Assembly (NCBI RefSeq): GCF_907164915.1
Contig: NW_025919558.1
Coordinates: forward strand, 62,001 to 126,000
Reading direction: 5' to 3'
DNA from: Impatiens glandulifera
Taxonomy: Eukaryota; Streptophyta; Magnoliopsida; Ericales; Balsaminaceae
DNA length: 64,000 nucleotides
Shown here: in pieces, positions 1 through 11,886 of the stretch
Layout of the letters: each line of letters begins with the position of its first letter
Position numbering within the stretch: the stretch's first letter is position 1
Translations under genes and position numbers: made by a program
Notes under the pieces: generated by a model
What the model was told of the DNA's origin: nothing
Seen by the model: the letters and a program-made list of their open reading frames with translations, nothing else
The model's database searches: none

Positions 1-400
1 GTTTTGTGAGCAAGGTGTCCTTGACAAGCAGAAGAAAGACAAATTCTCTTAAGACATCCACAATACTGAAAGAACACTTGATTATATCCACTCCGATCTT
101 TGGGGACCGTCTAGGGTGCCTTCTATGGGAGGTGTTTATTATATGTTCACGATTATCGATGCTTTCTTCAAAAAAGTTTAGGATTTATTTTTGAAGCAAA
201 AGAGTGATGTGTTCTTTAGGTTTAAAGAGTGGAAGACTGTGATTGAGAAACGGACAGAGAAACCAATAAAACATTTGCGTACTGATAATAGTTTGGAGTT
301 ATGTTCTAAAGAATTTAATTATTTATATAGAACTGAAGGAATCATAAGGCTCCACACAGTGCCTAAGAATTCACAACAGAATGGCGCGTCAAAGAGAATC
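1..400 (+). pseudogene. copia integrase core fragment (non-Sirevirus lineage)
   Basis: Translated pieces read as the catalytic core of a Ty1/copia integrase: a first Asp in an SDLWGPS-like block (about 90-115), a second Asp in an RTDN block (about 280-290), and a QQNG block (about 373-385) just before where the catalytic Glu would lie. In-frame stops and a frameshift near 180-200 break it. The residues fit Tork/Tnt1-like elements rather than the Sirevirus integrases at 14-15 kb and 24 kb. The window starts inside the gene. It joins directly to an RNase H of a different lineage near 401. Confidence 0.75.
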
Positions 401-976
401 TAGACTAATCCTAAACAATCTCATTATGTAGCTGCTAAAAGAATTTTTAAATATCTTAAGTGCACTCTAAATGTGGGACTGTGGTATTCTAAGGATTCCA
501 GTTTCAATTTGATATGCTACTCTGATGCAGATTATGCAGGTTGTAAAGTGGACAGGAAGAGCACCAGCAGAACTTGTCAATTTCTTGGTGATCGAATTAT
601 CTCTTGGTATAGTAAGAAGCATAGATACATTGCAACATTAAGGGTTGAATCAGAGTATCTTACCGCTGAAAGCTGTTGTGCTCAGCTATTATGGATCCAA
701 CAACAACTTAAAGATTTCGGTATTCAGGCTGAGGAGTCCCCAATCTTTTGTGACAACACCAGCACCATTGCAATAATATCTAATCCGGTGTTGCACTCAA
801 GAACCAAAAATATAGAAATTAGGCACTACTTCATACCAGATCATGTGGCGAAGAAGCACATCCGGATGGAATATGTCTCAACCGATCAACAAGTGGTTGA
901 TATCTTTACCAAGTCACTCGAAGAGACTAAGTTTTCTTACTTTATAAATATTTTGGGTCTTGCAGACATTAACTAA
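401..976 (+). pseudogene. Sirevirus-type RNase H, 3' end of pol (element A1)
   Basis: This is the C-terminal RNase H of a copia polyprotein. It starts at the NPKQSHY block and keeps the [16 protein letters not shown] motif, the [16 protein letters not shown] block, the CDNTSTIAI block and the terminal DIFTKSLEETKFSYF block, ending at a TAA. There is no stop inside from 473 to 976. It normally follows reverse transcriptase, which is absent here and replaced by a foreign integrase scrap. Its close match to the RNase H domains at 26.0, 42.0 and 49.7 kb places it in the same family. It marks the 3' end of pol in element A1. Confidence 0.9.
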
Positions 977-1849
977 ATTTTTCTATAAAAAAAATGGCAT
1001 GCATTTAGGGAGAACCTTCTTCTTTTTAAAATGCTCAGATTGCATATATTTTCATATAAAAACAAGCATGCATTAAGGGAGAAGTCGTTGCTTCTCAAAA
1101 TTATTTATGTTAAAATTGCTTTAAGAAAAACACTATGCACGGATTTAGGGAAAAGAGTCCGCTTCTCAAAACATTTTTGGTGCATGATTTCATAAAATAT
1201 GTGTGCATAAGTTTAGAAGGTAAATAAATGATCAGACAGATAAATCCATACAGTTTTCTCCTTTTGAGACCGACCAGATCACTCTACCGGAGTAACTGTA
1301 GTTAAACCGAACGGCTTAAGAAAACTAGAAATCAAGCCGATTGGTTATTTAATTGAACAACTACCGCTCGGTGAAATTTTCGTCTTTAAGCGGAACTGGT
1401 TTTTCTTCAAGCCTAAATAATCGATCTCTTAAATACATAATTTGCAGACAGTCTGGTCGGTTATTTACATGAAAAGTTTCGGTAGTTTCATCTTCCAATC
1501 AAAATGGGACAGCTATCTAGTTTTTGTCATTATTTGTCTGAATTTATTCTTTCTTAGAAATCAAACAGTCATACCTCAAACAACGTGAAGAACTGTGTCT
1601 ATTATCGTTCAAACGGATGACTAACATTTCTACAACGGTTACTTTCATATACTTGTAACGGTCACTCTCTCTTACCCAATGGAATTTAGGATGAATCTTA
1701 AATAAATTCCTCTCTATTTAATGATGCTTTCATTGAAGAAAAATTATCCATCTGAAGCATTTCAAAATCTCCTCAAAGAAATCTGAGCTCTCAATCTCTA
1801 TCGATCTATATCGTCTCCTCTCAAGAAAAAGACTTCCTAATCTTTGAAA
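977..1849 (+). promoter_or_regulatory. post-pol spacer with repeated hairpin and ORF-a promoter (A1)
   Basis: No gene is seen. Three tandem, partly decayed copies of an AGGGAGAAG...CTTCTC hairpin lie at about 1005-1025, 1079-1096 and 1150-1170. The middle copy has a perfect 6-bp stem (GAGAAG/CTTCTC). A segment near 1575-1600 resembles the GACACGTGTC-containing segment upstream of ORF-a in elements C and D. A TATA-like TATTTAAT lies at 1715-1722, about 130 nt before the ORF-a ATG at 1850. Confidence 0.55.
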
Positions 1850-2248
1850 ATGATTCCAGCTTTTGTTCGTAACACTCTCCTTATCAATTTCGAATCTGTT
1901 ATGTCCATCGGAGATGAAGAAATTGCCTCCGTGTTCAAATCCCTAGAGAACACAGGCTTAAGAACATTTCTTGAGGACCGTCATTCCATTTATGATGACA
2001 TAGTATTTGAGTTCTTAGAAAATGCCAGAGTTATTGAAGATACACGTATCCTGTCCAAAGTCCAAGGAAAAGAATTTATATTCTCTGAAGAAGATTTTGC
2101 ACGAAGTTACAAACATTCAACAGAAGGTTTCTCTGATTTCTCTTCCTTCTCGAGTGATATCATCGATGAAATGTCACTTCACTTCTCAAATTCCCCCAAT
2201 CGCGTCGAAACCCATGGGGTTAAGTCCCTCCTAAAAAATGAATTCTAG
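1850..2248 (+). pseudogene. accessory ORF-a, truncated (A1)
   Basis: ATG at 1850 opens 132 codons of the accessory family. A hydrophobic LLINFESV start is followed by an ENTGLRTFLED block, a VFEFLENARV block and the EGFSDF block. The reading frame ends at a TAG after KNEF, where homologues continue with a DII...SI(L/M)G region. About 110 C-terminal residues are missing, so this is a truncated copy. No membrane segment or signal peptide is visible. The function is unknown. The fold resembles the 'putative plant transposon protein' domain found in many plant genomes, by recollection of that family. It sits between pol and ORF-c, as in the other elements. Confidence 0.7.
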
Positions 2249-2834
2249 ATTCTTAAAGACATCATTAGAAAACCCTAAGCCCTACATCGATAGGGTAGAA
2301 AAGGCAAGGGATAAGAAGGACACACTCCTAGGGTCTTTGATTCATTAGATTTAGGATTTAAATCTTTCTTATTTAATCAAGTTAAAATTGGAAAAATGTG
2401 AACCGGTCATTTTGTATCGTGAACCGGCTATTATGTATTTTGAATCGACTTTTTAACTATTTATTAATGAAATTATGGTTTATTAAAAATAATGTGCATT
2501 AACTAAATGTCATAAATAAAATTAAGTCAAAATTTTAATTTATAACCGTTTTAAAACATTTATGTTTAAAATTGAATTTTGTCTTGGAAATACATCCTTT
2601 CAAAAGGGCGCCATTTTTCCTTATTTGATAGGATGTGGATACACGCGTCAAAAATGTGACGATTTAGTATCCTCCTATTTCGGTTTTTGAAAACAGTCTA
2701 TCATATCCCTATTTAAAGGCAGTGCATGCCGAAATTTCGGGTTCACGTTCTGCAAACCCTAACTTACCTTCTTCACTTGCTCTGCCTTCTCTCTAGAACT
2801 CTTCATCGTCTTCCGCTATTCAAAATATACAAAT
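2249..2834 (+). promoter_or_regulatory. spacer and ORF-c promoter region (A1)
   Basis: This is non-coding. A partial copy of the hairpin-loop sequence seen after other accessory ORFs (GGTCATTTTGTA) lies near 2405-2416. A GGCGCC core occurs at about 2608, in the same relative place as the GGCGCC palindrome before ORF-c in elements B and D. TATTTAAA at 2710-2717 lies 118-125 nt before the ATG and is a plausible TATA box. Confidence 0.5.
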
Positions 2835-5800
2835 ATGGCTAAAGATAATGCGTTTTCTAACAATATCATACAAGTAGACTTTGATTCCATTTACGAATCT
2901 GGAACATTGGAGATACAGACGTTGTTCGGATCTATTGAGGATTTTAGTCTCAGACATTTTCTGGGAGGGTCGTTCATCTACTACAACGAAGCGGTCTGGG
3001 CGTTCTTTGACTCCACGAAGCTGATCGATGGATCTATTTCTGCCACGATGAACGGTATGGAGTTCATCATTACTGAAGAGTTGTTCGCCAAAGTTCTGAA
3101 ACTTCCAACAGAAGGTCGGGACTTTTCTAAAGTAATGCTTCCCAATATCTTATCTCACATGCAATCAATATTCTCTAATAGCGATGTTCTAGTGACCATT
3201 GGCTGTAAGAAAAAGGATATACAATGCCAATACCGTATTCTATGCGATATTGTGGCTAAAGCACTACAGGGAAGAGGCAGAAACTTCGACATTATCACTC
3301 AATCCAAGTTCGATATGATGGGTGCCATCGTCAGAGGCGATATTATTAAATCGGGGCTGGTTCTGTTCAATACCTTAGGAGAAATGGTGTCCTTTCATAA
3401 CACACGAAGCCTCAGTTTCGCAGTACATATAGGTCGGATTCTGAAGAATCTATACGTGCCTACCGGTCTAGGTACCTTATAAACCCTAGAAAAATCTTGA
3501 CTGCTGCATCTATTGGTCGATACTTCACTAGAATCATTAAAGCTAAGGAGTCTAACTCTAATGCTTCTGGACAACAGTCAAGTGGCGGTAAGACTGCCGA
3601 TACGAAAATGATAGGAGTAAGGTTAGTGGGCGGCTCAAAGCATATTAATCCCACCACTCGTGCATCCTCAAAAAGACTCAGATCAAACGTTGAGTCTACC
3701 GCTAGCACAAACAGTGTTTTAGAACCGGATCAGGAGAAAATGGTGTTATCACATCATCCCAAAAACGACTTGATTTGAGGTAAATATTCCCCCTCCTCCT
3801 CCTTTTAATGTCTCTTCCATGCCTACGAAAAGTGCAGTTCAGGTTACTACTCCAATTGAGCATATGGCTTTAGAGGTTCAATCGGGATTTATTGATATTT
3901 TGGTTAAGATCGTGGATCCCGCTGTTACCGAAATACCCCATATTACTGAAACTGATCGGTCGGATGATCCTCAAACCGATCGGTTAGCCGACTCTCGTAC
4001 CGACCAGTTAAATGATTTCCCTCAAACTGATCGGTTTAATGACTCTCAAACCGATCAGCTACTTATTGCTGAAATCGACCGGTCCGACATTGCTCAAACT
4101 GATCGGCTTGATGTTATGCAAACTGACCAGACAAAAGTGGTTGCAACCAGTCAAACCAATATTGATCAGGCTTTTTAGAAGGACATCCTAACTTCAGTTA
4201 TAGCTCCTGTAACTACTGGTGTTAAGACGACTACGACGGCTGTCGACAAAAAATCAATTCTCACTCAAACATTTCCACAAAGAATCCTGCACAATGCGCC
4301 TCCTCCAAACGAACATACAATAAGAAGGGCTCCGGTTAAATTATTCTTCTCCTTTGCTGCAATGAGAACAACAAGGCAACTTGAAATCAGAGAACCGAGT
4401 CCAGAACCTGAACAAACAGAAGTCACTGAGCCAGGTAAGGGTAAGCCAGATAAATGTATCGCTCATCCTCATCCTGACTCGCCTCTTGGTGTCACCCCAG
4501 AGGCACAAACATCCATTCAACTGATTCCTGAACAGGTTGAAGTTGCTGCTATGTTGAAAATTCATGTTTTCAACTCTTGGGCGAACCTCAGATTGGAAAC
4601 AAGTGTCAGTGAATTATTCTCGAATTTAGCAAAAAATGAGAAATGGTCAAGACTTCTAGAATTGGAGGAATCAATCTTCTCCATCACTAAACAAGGACTG
4701 TCACCACAACCCTCAGAAGAAGTGAATTTGTGAAAGCTTATGCAAGGGTTTGCGCAATTTTCCCTGCCATCAAGGCATGCCAAATGAACTTTAATCCTAC
4801 CTCTGACACAACAAAAACAAATGCAGAGGTGATCAATCACCTTAATAACCTACTGGAGAGGTACATATCCACTACTCTCAAATATGTGGATGGTGGCGAA
4901 TGATCTAACTCAGAAGAATCGGGAATTCCGTCTCATCAAACTGACTTGAACTATGACGACAAGAATGAACCTTTGGATTTCATTGAAGAAATGCCTCATC
5001 CTTAAGGAGAAACTCAAACTATCAGAATCGCGCCAATCGTCAATGAAGAAGCAGAAACATCAATGCAAGAACGATTAAATGTAGAAGAATGTGAAAAATC
5101 TAATAGTTGTGAAGTATGAGGAGCTTGTGTGAAGGAAAAGTACGGCGGTATGTCAAGGCAGGATTGGGAACGTTTTCATAAGTGTACGGAACCTACCTCT
5201 ACCGACGTAACAAATTCAGGTCTTCTCGGGCCACCTGAAGAAATTGAGAACGAGGATGGGCAAGATGAAGCCCATTCGATTCCATCATCCGTAGTAGATA
5301 AGGGTCCTGCATCCTCTCATCAAGTAGAGAATCCTGAACCGACCGGTAATGAAGTTCCTCCTCCAGACTAACCAGTCATTGAAGAAGAGATTGAAGTCAA
5401 AATCCAAAGTTGTCAGTCTTTGCTCACACCTCTTTGGGTAAGTCTTCTAAATCCAAAGGAATCTATAATCATACTCATGAGACAACGAATAAATACAATG
5501 AAATACCGGGCGGTAAACACAATGTTCCAGCAGAATCTGAAATGTCAATAGAGGTTAGCACCTGTCGCGTTGTTCATATCAATGATGTTCCACTTTGCAC
5601 CTATCAATCCACTTATGAGGAGGTGACACTAAGACAGGTGGATATCATACAAATCGTCATGAAATATATGGCTCCATGGAAAGAGATCTTTCAATCATTT
5701 AATATCGATTGGACCGAATAGAGTCAATGCAGGCGTCGTCCTCCTCTGCGTACAATGAAGGGCTGGAAAAGTTGAGACAAGAAGTGCGTCAGGATCTTAA

Positions 5801-6212
5801 TATGTTTAAACTAATAATCACCGACAAACTTGATCTCCAAAAGGAAACCAAGTCTGTCATTGAGGTTCTCACATCTCAAATAGTAGAAATGGCTAAGTCT
5901 CAAAATGTTGTCGACGCTGAAAAGTTAAGAGAACAGGAGGCCCTGGCTCAACGTCTTCAGGATGAAGAAAATGCAACTGTTGAGGCTGCTAAACAAACTA
6001 AGGCTGAGTAATATGAGATGACTCTATCCCAAATGACAAATCAACTTGTGAACTCTCGGTCTCAACCTGACATTCCACGCAGTGCTCGGTCCAATCAAAG
6101 GCTGCGACGAGGTGATGGATATGCTATTGAGGAAGATCCTGCTCCATCAAGGGGAAGGGTCGTGGGCATCATACAGAGAATCAACCTGGTGAACCCTTTA
6201 TGGTCGGCCTAA
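2835..6212 (+). pseudogene. accessory ORF-c, long C-terminally extended form, broken (A1)
   Basis: ATG at 2835 opens a 215-codon block with the accessory N-terminal domain: QVDFDS, FSLRHFLGGSF, ITEELFAKVL, LPTEGRDFSKV and ALQGRGRNFD blocks. After a stop at 3480-3482 the protein continues in shifted frames. It runs through a Ser/Lys-rich linker, a QTDR/QTDQ repeat (3950-4140), a central domain (about 4550-4900, ending in a CQMNFNP block shared with element E near 37520) and an acidic/Gln coiled-coil-like tail to about 6212. At least four frameshifts and several stops make it a pseudogene. The full span would be about 1,100 codons, like element E. It is followed by polypurine tracts and the 3' LTR. 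The function is unknown. Confidence 0.75.
3950..4140 (+). repeat. degenerate TDR/TDQ amino-acid repeat inside ORF-c
   Basis: About ten imperfect units of about 30 or fewer bases encode (Q)TDR or (Q)TDQ followed by a short Asp-containing spacer, for example QTDRLADSR then TDQLNDFPQTDR. The nucleotide unit carries ACYGATCGG, related to the ACCGGT-like words common in these LTRs. It lies in the low-complexity linker between the N-terminal and central domains. Copies of ORF-c in B, D, E and F lack it. Confidence 0.7.
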
Positions 6213-6621
6213 GAAAGGACATAGAAAAGAGAACTACAAACGCTGAAAAGAAAAGATACAAACGCTAAAACTATCCTTTTATTTTTGCTCTTTTCTTCTA
6301 TGTCTTTCCATTTTGAACTCAAGGTTTTTGTTGAACATCTATTTTTTTACTAATAGCACTTATCATTTTTTGATCAAACGGGGAAGTCACATGATGAATA
6401 TTCTTTTATCAATTGTTGGTTTTGATAATTTTTAAGTTATAATATCAAAAAGGGAGAAATTGTTGAGGAATAGATCATTGACTTTGATAATTTATTCTAA
6501 ACAATCAAAGAGAGAGAAATTGTCAGATCAAATTAGATAATTAACTTAGGATAATAAGCCAACGATTATAAAAATTACCAAGTTTTGAATATTTATTTTA
6601 AGTAATCAAAAAAGGAGAAAT
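6213..6621 (+). repeat. multiple polypurine tracts before 3' LTR (A1)
   Basis: Three successive copies of an AT-rich leader plus a purine tract occur: CAAAAAGGGAGAAATTG near 6448-6464, CAAAGAGAGAGAAATTG near 6507, and CAAAAAAGGAGAAATTG ending at 6622. The last abuts the LTR start TGTTAAG. Repeated polypurine-tract copies upstream of the 3' LTR are a reported trait of Sirevirus elements. The segment from 6213 to about 6440 has no gene. Confidence 0.75.
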
Positions 6622-8517
6622 TGTTAAGTAAAAATAGATAATTAATTAGTAGTATTAATTATCTATTAAATTAGAACTTAATTGTGTTAAATTATGTACA
6701 GATTAAAGCAAACCGGAAGAAAAAGCTTCTCGGCCTTTTATTAAGTCTGTATTTTATCAAGTTCATTTTAAATGAAATTGGCATTATTACAGGATCGGCA
6801 ATCTATGGGCCTAACCGGTATTCTGTAAATCAGTATTCTAAATATCGGTTTTCTATAAAGGCCTAATCGGAGTTTTATGAAGATCGGTTTGTAGAATCGG
6901 CATTCTACAAACATGTAGACAATTTTATATCATTTCGGAATTTCACAAAACCATTCGGTAGTATGGACTTTGGAATTTTATCAAAGCGTAACCGGTTTTA
7001 TCCCAAATCGGTATTTTGCGAAGTCGGTATTCTATGAAGCGGAATCGGTATTAAATGAGTTTGGTATTATATGAGGCGTCCGGTATAAATTGAGTTTGGC
7101 ATTTAATGATGCGCTTAAATGTTTCTGGCATTTAATGAGGCGTATCGGTTATTTATATTCGGCATTTAATGAAGCGTAGCGGGTCTGTTATTTATTCTAG
7201 TATTAAATGAGGCCGTCGGTATTTAATGAGATCGGTATTCAACGAGGCGCTTTCGGTATTTAATGAGATCGGTATTAAATGACTTCGGTATTAAATGAGG
7301 CTTCAATATTTGATAATGAGATCAGTATTAAATGAGTCATTCAGTATTTAATAATGAGAGCAGTATTTAATGAGGCGCTTCTGGTATTTAATGAGATCAG
7401 TATTAAATGAGGTGTTCAGTATTTAATAATGAGATCGGTATTAAATGACTTTGGTATTAAATGAGGCCTTCAGTATTTAATAATGAGATCAGTATAAAAT
7501 GACTCTGGTACTTTCTCAAATTGGTAATCTAGATAAGCACTTCCCAGTATTTGATCAGTCTCAGCTCCAAATTAAGCATTCATCATGGGTAGTTTGGAAA
7601 AGTAGCATATCACCAATTTGGGATGGGCAGTCTGACACAGCAACAAAGACAGACATAAAGAAAAATGTCATATACCAATATTATTCAAATCCTATGCAAT
7701 GAACGCTCCTAGCACAACAGGTTCTATTAATGAATTTTTGGCTCACTATCATAAAAGTACAGACAGGATTAAAAGAGGATCCTCCCTTATGTACTCTCCT
7801 AGAACTCAACTAATCAAATTAGGACGGGTGTTCTCTAAAGCAGATATATCCGTTGGTGAAGCAAATTTTACTCGTTGCAGCTTTCCTACTTAAGAAGACA
7901 GAGGATAATTTGATTCACAAGTGTTGAACAAGCTTGATCAACTTCATTAGTTTTACAAGCAAAAACACCAATTGTTCTCACTACACTCTCAAGCTCTCAA
8001 GCATTAAAGCTTATAAGTGTGTTAGAGTGTTAAAAGTGCATTACAATACTAGCTATTCTGTGTGAGTTGGTTAGCATTGTAAGTTGACAGAATTTTTTTC
8101 TGTTCAACAGAGCGTGTGTGCTAAGAGTTCGAAAACAGGCAGTAACTAAGTTTTGGTTGTTCGACTGAGTTTGTATATGTGTTGTAATCAAACCAGAACT
8201 TCTACTGTATATTTTTCTCAAGGTTGAGAAAAATATCCTTCTCGAGGTCGAGAAGAATGGGTGATGTAGGAGAGTTTACTCCGAACATCCATAAACATCT
8301 TTAGTGTCTTGTGTTATTTTTGCATTATCATAATCCTTTCGTATTGCTTCAAGTCGAAACAAAAACTTCTGCACTTGAACTCGGTTCAAGAGTTTTTGAC
8401 GACATGTGAAAAATAGAAACTGATATTAACTTCTAACAGAGTTAATATCAAACAAAGTGTGTGTAAGCGTTCAACTTTGTGAGACCCCAGTCTCCATCGT
8501 CGATCCCAATCTTAACA
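6622..8517 (+). mobile_element. 3' LTR, family IV (element A1)
   Basis: The segment begins TGTTAAG and ends CTTAACA, a perfect 7-bp inverted terminal pair, and directly follows the polypurine tract. It is 1,896 bp long. It contains the core shared by every LTR in this window: a CTTCTCG...CGAGAAG hairpin (8238-8255), then GGGTGATGTAGGAG, then TCCGAACATCCATAAA (about 8257-8306). Its first third is a CGGTATTTAATGAG-type tandem repeat. The short reading frames inside it look like chance. Confidence 0.8.
6780..7500 (+). repeat. CGGTATTTAATGAG minisatellite in LTR IV
   Basis: Dozens of imperfect units of about 14-35 bp contain CGGTATTAAATGA or CGGTATTTAATGAGGCG. The units are most regular from 7180 to 7500, where longer composite units recur. 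The array lies wholly within the LTR and takes the place occupied by the TTAGAC hairpin array in LTR family III. Confidence 0.8.
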
Positions 8518-9190
8518 ATTATCATAACTGAAAGTGTATACACAAATACTTTAAAGTCATAGAACAACAATATAATATAAACTCGCACTTAAACTAAACA
8601 TCCTCAAATACTAAAATACTCATGTGAGTAGGGTGCTCATGAAAGACCTTGGTTACCAAGCCTTTTGTAAGAGGATCTGCTAACATGGAGTTTGTTCCTA
8701 TATGTTCTATGCTTAACTATCTATTTTGTACATTTTCTTTAATAAAAAGGAATTTAATGTCAATAAATTTTGACTTTGTTGTACTCCTGTTGTTATTGGA
8801 ATACAATACGACTGATTTGTTATCATAGTAGAATTTTAGTGGTCTTTAAATTCCTTCCATAATACGCAGCCCTGTGACAAATCTTCTTATCCATAAACCA
8901 TGATTTGATGTCTAATAACATGCTATGGATTCAGATGTCATGGTAAAAGAAGCTACAAGTGTTTGTTTAGCACTCTTCCAGGATATAGCTCCTCCAGCTA
9001 ACAGATAAACATAGTTTGAAGTTGATCTTCTACTATCTTGACATCCCGCAAAAATAGAATCAGAATACCCAATGATCTCAAACTTATTTCACATCTGATA
9101 TATGAGCATGTAATTTCTTATTTTCTTTAAGTATTTCATAACTCTTTTGGCTGTTTTCCAATGATATAATCCTGCGTTACTAAGATATAT
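8518..9190 (-). pseudogene. copia RNase H remnant, different lineage
   Basis: Read on the minus strand from about 9190 to 8590, fragments match the RNase H and tail of a copia pol: a LYHWKTAKRVMKYL block, an IGYSDSIFAGCQDSRRSTS block, an LAGGAISWKSAKQTLVA block, an IDIKF block and a terminal LADPLTKGL block. Stops and frameshifts are frequent. The wording differs from the Sirevirus RNase H domains elsewhere in the window and fits other copia clades. The first 70 bases (8518-8590), after the LTR, hold nothing I recognise. Confidence 0.75.
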
Positions 9191-9194
9191 GCCT

Positions 9195-9400
9195 ACAATC
9201 AAGAATCGTGTCAGCACGTTTGGCACAATCGGCACGATTAGCACGTTTGGCACGGTCGACACAGTTTCTCGGTCGCACGATTTAGTTGATTTGGTAGTAA
9301 GTTACGGGAAATGTGGTCGGAGTAAAGATCATCAGTACGTCTGGCACTATTGGCACGACAAGTACGTCTGGCACGTTCGGAACATCGGTAAAAATCATCT
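9195..9400 (+). repeat. GGCACG-type short tandem repeat
   Basis: Units such as CACGTTTGGCACGATTAG and GTACGTCTGGCACGTTCGG recur with 9-18 bp periodicity. The 74-codon reading frame across it is a product of the repeat, not a gene. Confidence 0.6.
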
Positions 9401-9429
9401 AGGGTTTGAATAAGGCCATTTCAATATTT

Positions 9430-10335
9430 TTTTATGACTTTAATCCCCTGTTCTGAAGTCTTATTGGAATATGGGTAAAAGGAAAAACAACAAGGCAAAA
9501 GTGGAGGATTTTGTTCTTAAAGGAGCCAAGGCCATATAAGTGCAGGACTTTATTCTTAAAGGAGTCAAAGAATTTGTAGAGAATGAAATAAAGAAAATAG
9601 CTGAAGAAGTTATTAACGAAAAAGTGCAGGAAATTAGCAAAGACACAATTGCTTCCCAAAAGCCTTTGGAAAATAATGCAGGGATCAAGGAGAAGAAAAA
9701 AGGAGTTTGGATGATAGGGCATAATCAAAGGGAAAATTTATTTGACTAAAAAACTAAATCATCAAACTACTGCTGCATGCTACGAAATGATAGATTGTAC
9801 TCAGCAATGAGAAAATACAAAGCACAACCGTCCAGCTTAACATTCAATATCTCCAAGATTGGAATTTACTCAAGAAGAATGAATATGAAGTGATAGTAAA
9901 ATGATCTATAGCAACAATGAGAGAGTTAATGAATGCTCCCAAATCAAATACCTATACTATCAGAAATAATTCTACATGGAAAATCAACGAAGTCTGGAAA
10001 AACAACATTGGCAAAAAGGCTGAAAATCATGCATACAAATGAAAAATCTACTTGGGTAATGTACAAACAAAAGTGGAGGTACTGAATTCTCCTTTTGAAT
10101 TTAAATTGTCTGCTATAGTAGAAGATAATTGTGTTAGGGAATGGGAAATGTAGTGATGGGAAACTACATAGAAAAGAATAGAGTTTCATTCATAGTCACC
10201 AAAGATGCACTTATGAAGCAATGGGAGGAAAAGGGATTGGAGAAAATTTTAGCGAATTTACCTGATCTCTACTTTCTGAAATTTAAGAAGGGATAAAATC
10301 TGGATGAAATTCTGGAAAATTGGCATACATATATT
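9430..10335 (+). pseudogene. decayed DUF4283-like retroelement ORF
   Basis: Two zones stand out. At about 9472-9750 a Lys/Glu-rich reading frame has an internal near-duplication (FVLKGAK and FILKGVK). At about 10145-10330 a GNYIEKNRVSFIVTKDALMKQW...GLEKIL block, followed by a LYFLKFKKG block and a NLDEILENW block, resembles the DUF4283 domain of plant LINE-derived or retroelement-derived proteins. Many stops separate the two. The assignment rests on pattern recognition of the second zone only. It ends where a minus-strand RNase H begins. Confidence 0.45.
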
Positions 10336-10637
10336 GGATTTTGTGAAGATATCTGCCATTTGTAGATCTGTTGGAACATATTCAAGGCGAATATGCTTCT
10401 GACTAACATACTCTTAGATGAAATGATGTCGGATTTCGATGTGCTTTATCCGAGAGTGCAAAAATGGATTATAGGTGATTGCAATTGCACTTGTGTTGTC
10501 GCAGAAATAGGAGATTCTTTTACTTAAAGTCCATAGTCCCTCAGCTGTTGTTGGATCCACAAAAGCTGAGAACAACAACTTCCTGCTGCAAGATACTCGG
10601 CTTCATCTGTAGACGTGGCAACTGACGTCTACTTCTT
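10336..10637 (-). pseudogene. Sirevirus RNase H remnant, cut by an LTR
   Basis: On the minus strand the segment reads as the C-terminal half of a Sirevirus-type RNase [35 protein letters not shown] and ADIFTK blocks, with shifts and stops. Its upstream half is missing because LTR family I of element A2 begins at 10638, inside the AAGAAG.ACGTCAGTTGC part of the domain. A2 therefore inserted into an older, oppositely oriented element. Confidence 0.8.
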
Positions 10638-11847
10638 TGTTAGATAAAATTAGACCGGTTAAATAGAACTTAACAAAAACAAACTTCTTGTGCATGAACG
10701 GTTAAAGAATCAGGATCGGTCAAATAATCCAATCGGTCAAGCAACACAACCGGCCAAGAACCTAACCGATTAGGAAAACAAGACCGGTTAGAAGACAAAG
10801 CGAAAGATGTAACCAAAACCGGAAGTCAGCTGGTTAACCTAAAGCTATGAAAAACCTGAAGTCATCCGGTTAACCCAAACAACCGGTAGACACTCTAAAC
10901 CGAAATGCATCAATCCAGAAAACCGATGAATAAGCTACTTAGAGAAAGAAGCCAAGAACATCAAACTAAGTACAATCTACAAATCGGTGTAAACAAATAT
11001 TCTGAGTATCTGTGGAAGATGATACCAAAGAGACAGACTGTAACACTGCCCTATCCATACAAGTCTGAGGATACTCTGTAGGCTGCAGCAAACCGCCTGA
11101 AGAAGATCTTTCCATTCTGGGATAAGTCAGAGGCGCAACATTCCAGGTGCAAGCAACTGTCCAACCGACAGTGCTACATTAAGTAAAAGACAAACCTAGC
11201 CGGTTTGACCTACACACTGGAAGCCTAAACCGCCAGGTCTGAAACACTGAACCTCTACTCAACCAATCAGATTCAAGGAGAAGAAATGTGACCGTTGGCA
11301 CATTTCACCTATAAAAAAAAAGAGCTGAAGAGGAGTAAACATAGTTACTAGTTCCACCAACTACAAGTTCTAAGAGTTATTACAAGTCTATCTCTCTAAG
11401 ATTAAAAAGAGCTCAAGTGTTTATTTGAAAGAAGATTACAATTTCTGTTAAAATTGTACGAGTGTTATTGAGCAGAAAATAATTCCTTAGTGAATATCCT
11501 TCTCGCGGTTTCGAGAAGAAGGGGTGACGTAAGAGTTTTATCTCCGAACATCCATAAAAACATGTCTTGTTATTTACTTTCTAACCTAAACCGACTTACT
11601 GAATCCCAAACCGACCCACCAAACTCCAAACCGACTTTATCCAAATCCGGTCCTATTCATCCTGTGTGCGTGCTGCTTTAACCTGAAACAAACCACTTCT
11701 GCACTTGAACTCGGTTAAAGGGTTTGTGACAGTTTGTGTAGTATTGAAACCCCGGTGTTAATCTCTAACCGGATTAAACACCAACCGTTGAGTGAAAGCG
11801 CTAACTGGTCAGACCCCGGCCCGCCATCTGCGATCTAGATCCTATCA
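10638..11847 (+). mobile_element. 5' LTR, family I (element A2)
   Basis: The segment starts TGTTAGATAAAA, ends CCTATCA, is 1,210 bp long and is followed at once by a primer binding site. A promoter TATA box (TATAAAAA, 11312-11319) follows a CCGTTGGCACATTTCACC segment. The conserved LTR core lies at about 11499-11560, with the CTTCTCG/CGAGAAG hairpin at 11499-11518, then GGGGTGACGTAAGAG and CCGAACATCCATAAA. AACCGG words are very common in the 5' third. The solo copy at 16255-17437 is clearly related along its length. Confidence 0.9.
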
Positions 11848-11849
11848 AT

Positions 11850-11862
11850 TGTTATCAGAGCA
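11850..11862 (+). other. primer binding site (A2)
   Basis: TGTTATCAGAGCA starts 2 bp after the LTR end. It matches the initiator-Met tRNA complement TGGTATCAGAGCA of plant copia elements with one change (G to T at position 3). Confidence 0.8.
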
Positions 11863-11886
11863 GTTAGTTTCAATACTCAAGCAAGC

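Noticed and set aside
9189..9413. 74-codon open frame
   Set aside because: It follows a GGCACG-type tandem repeat and has no homology or composition of a gene.
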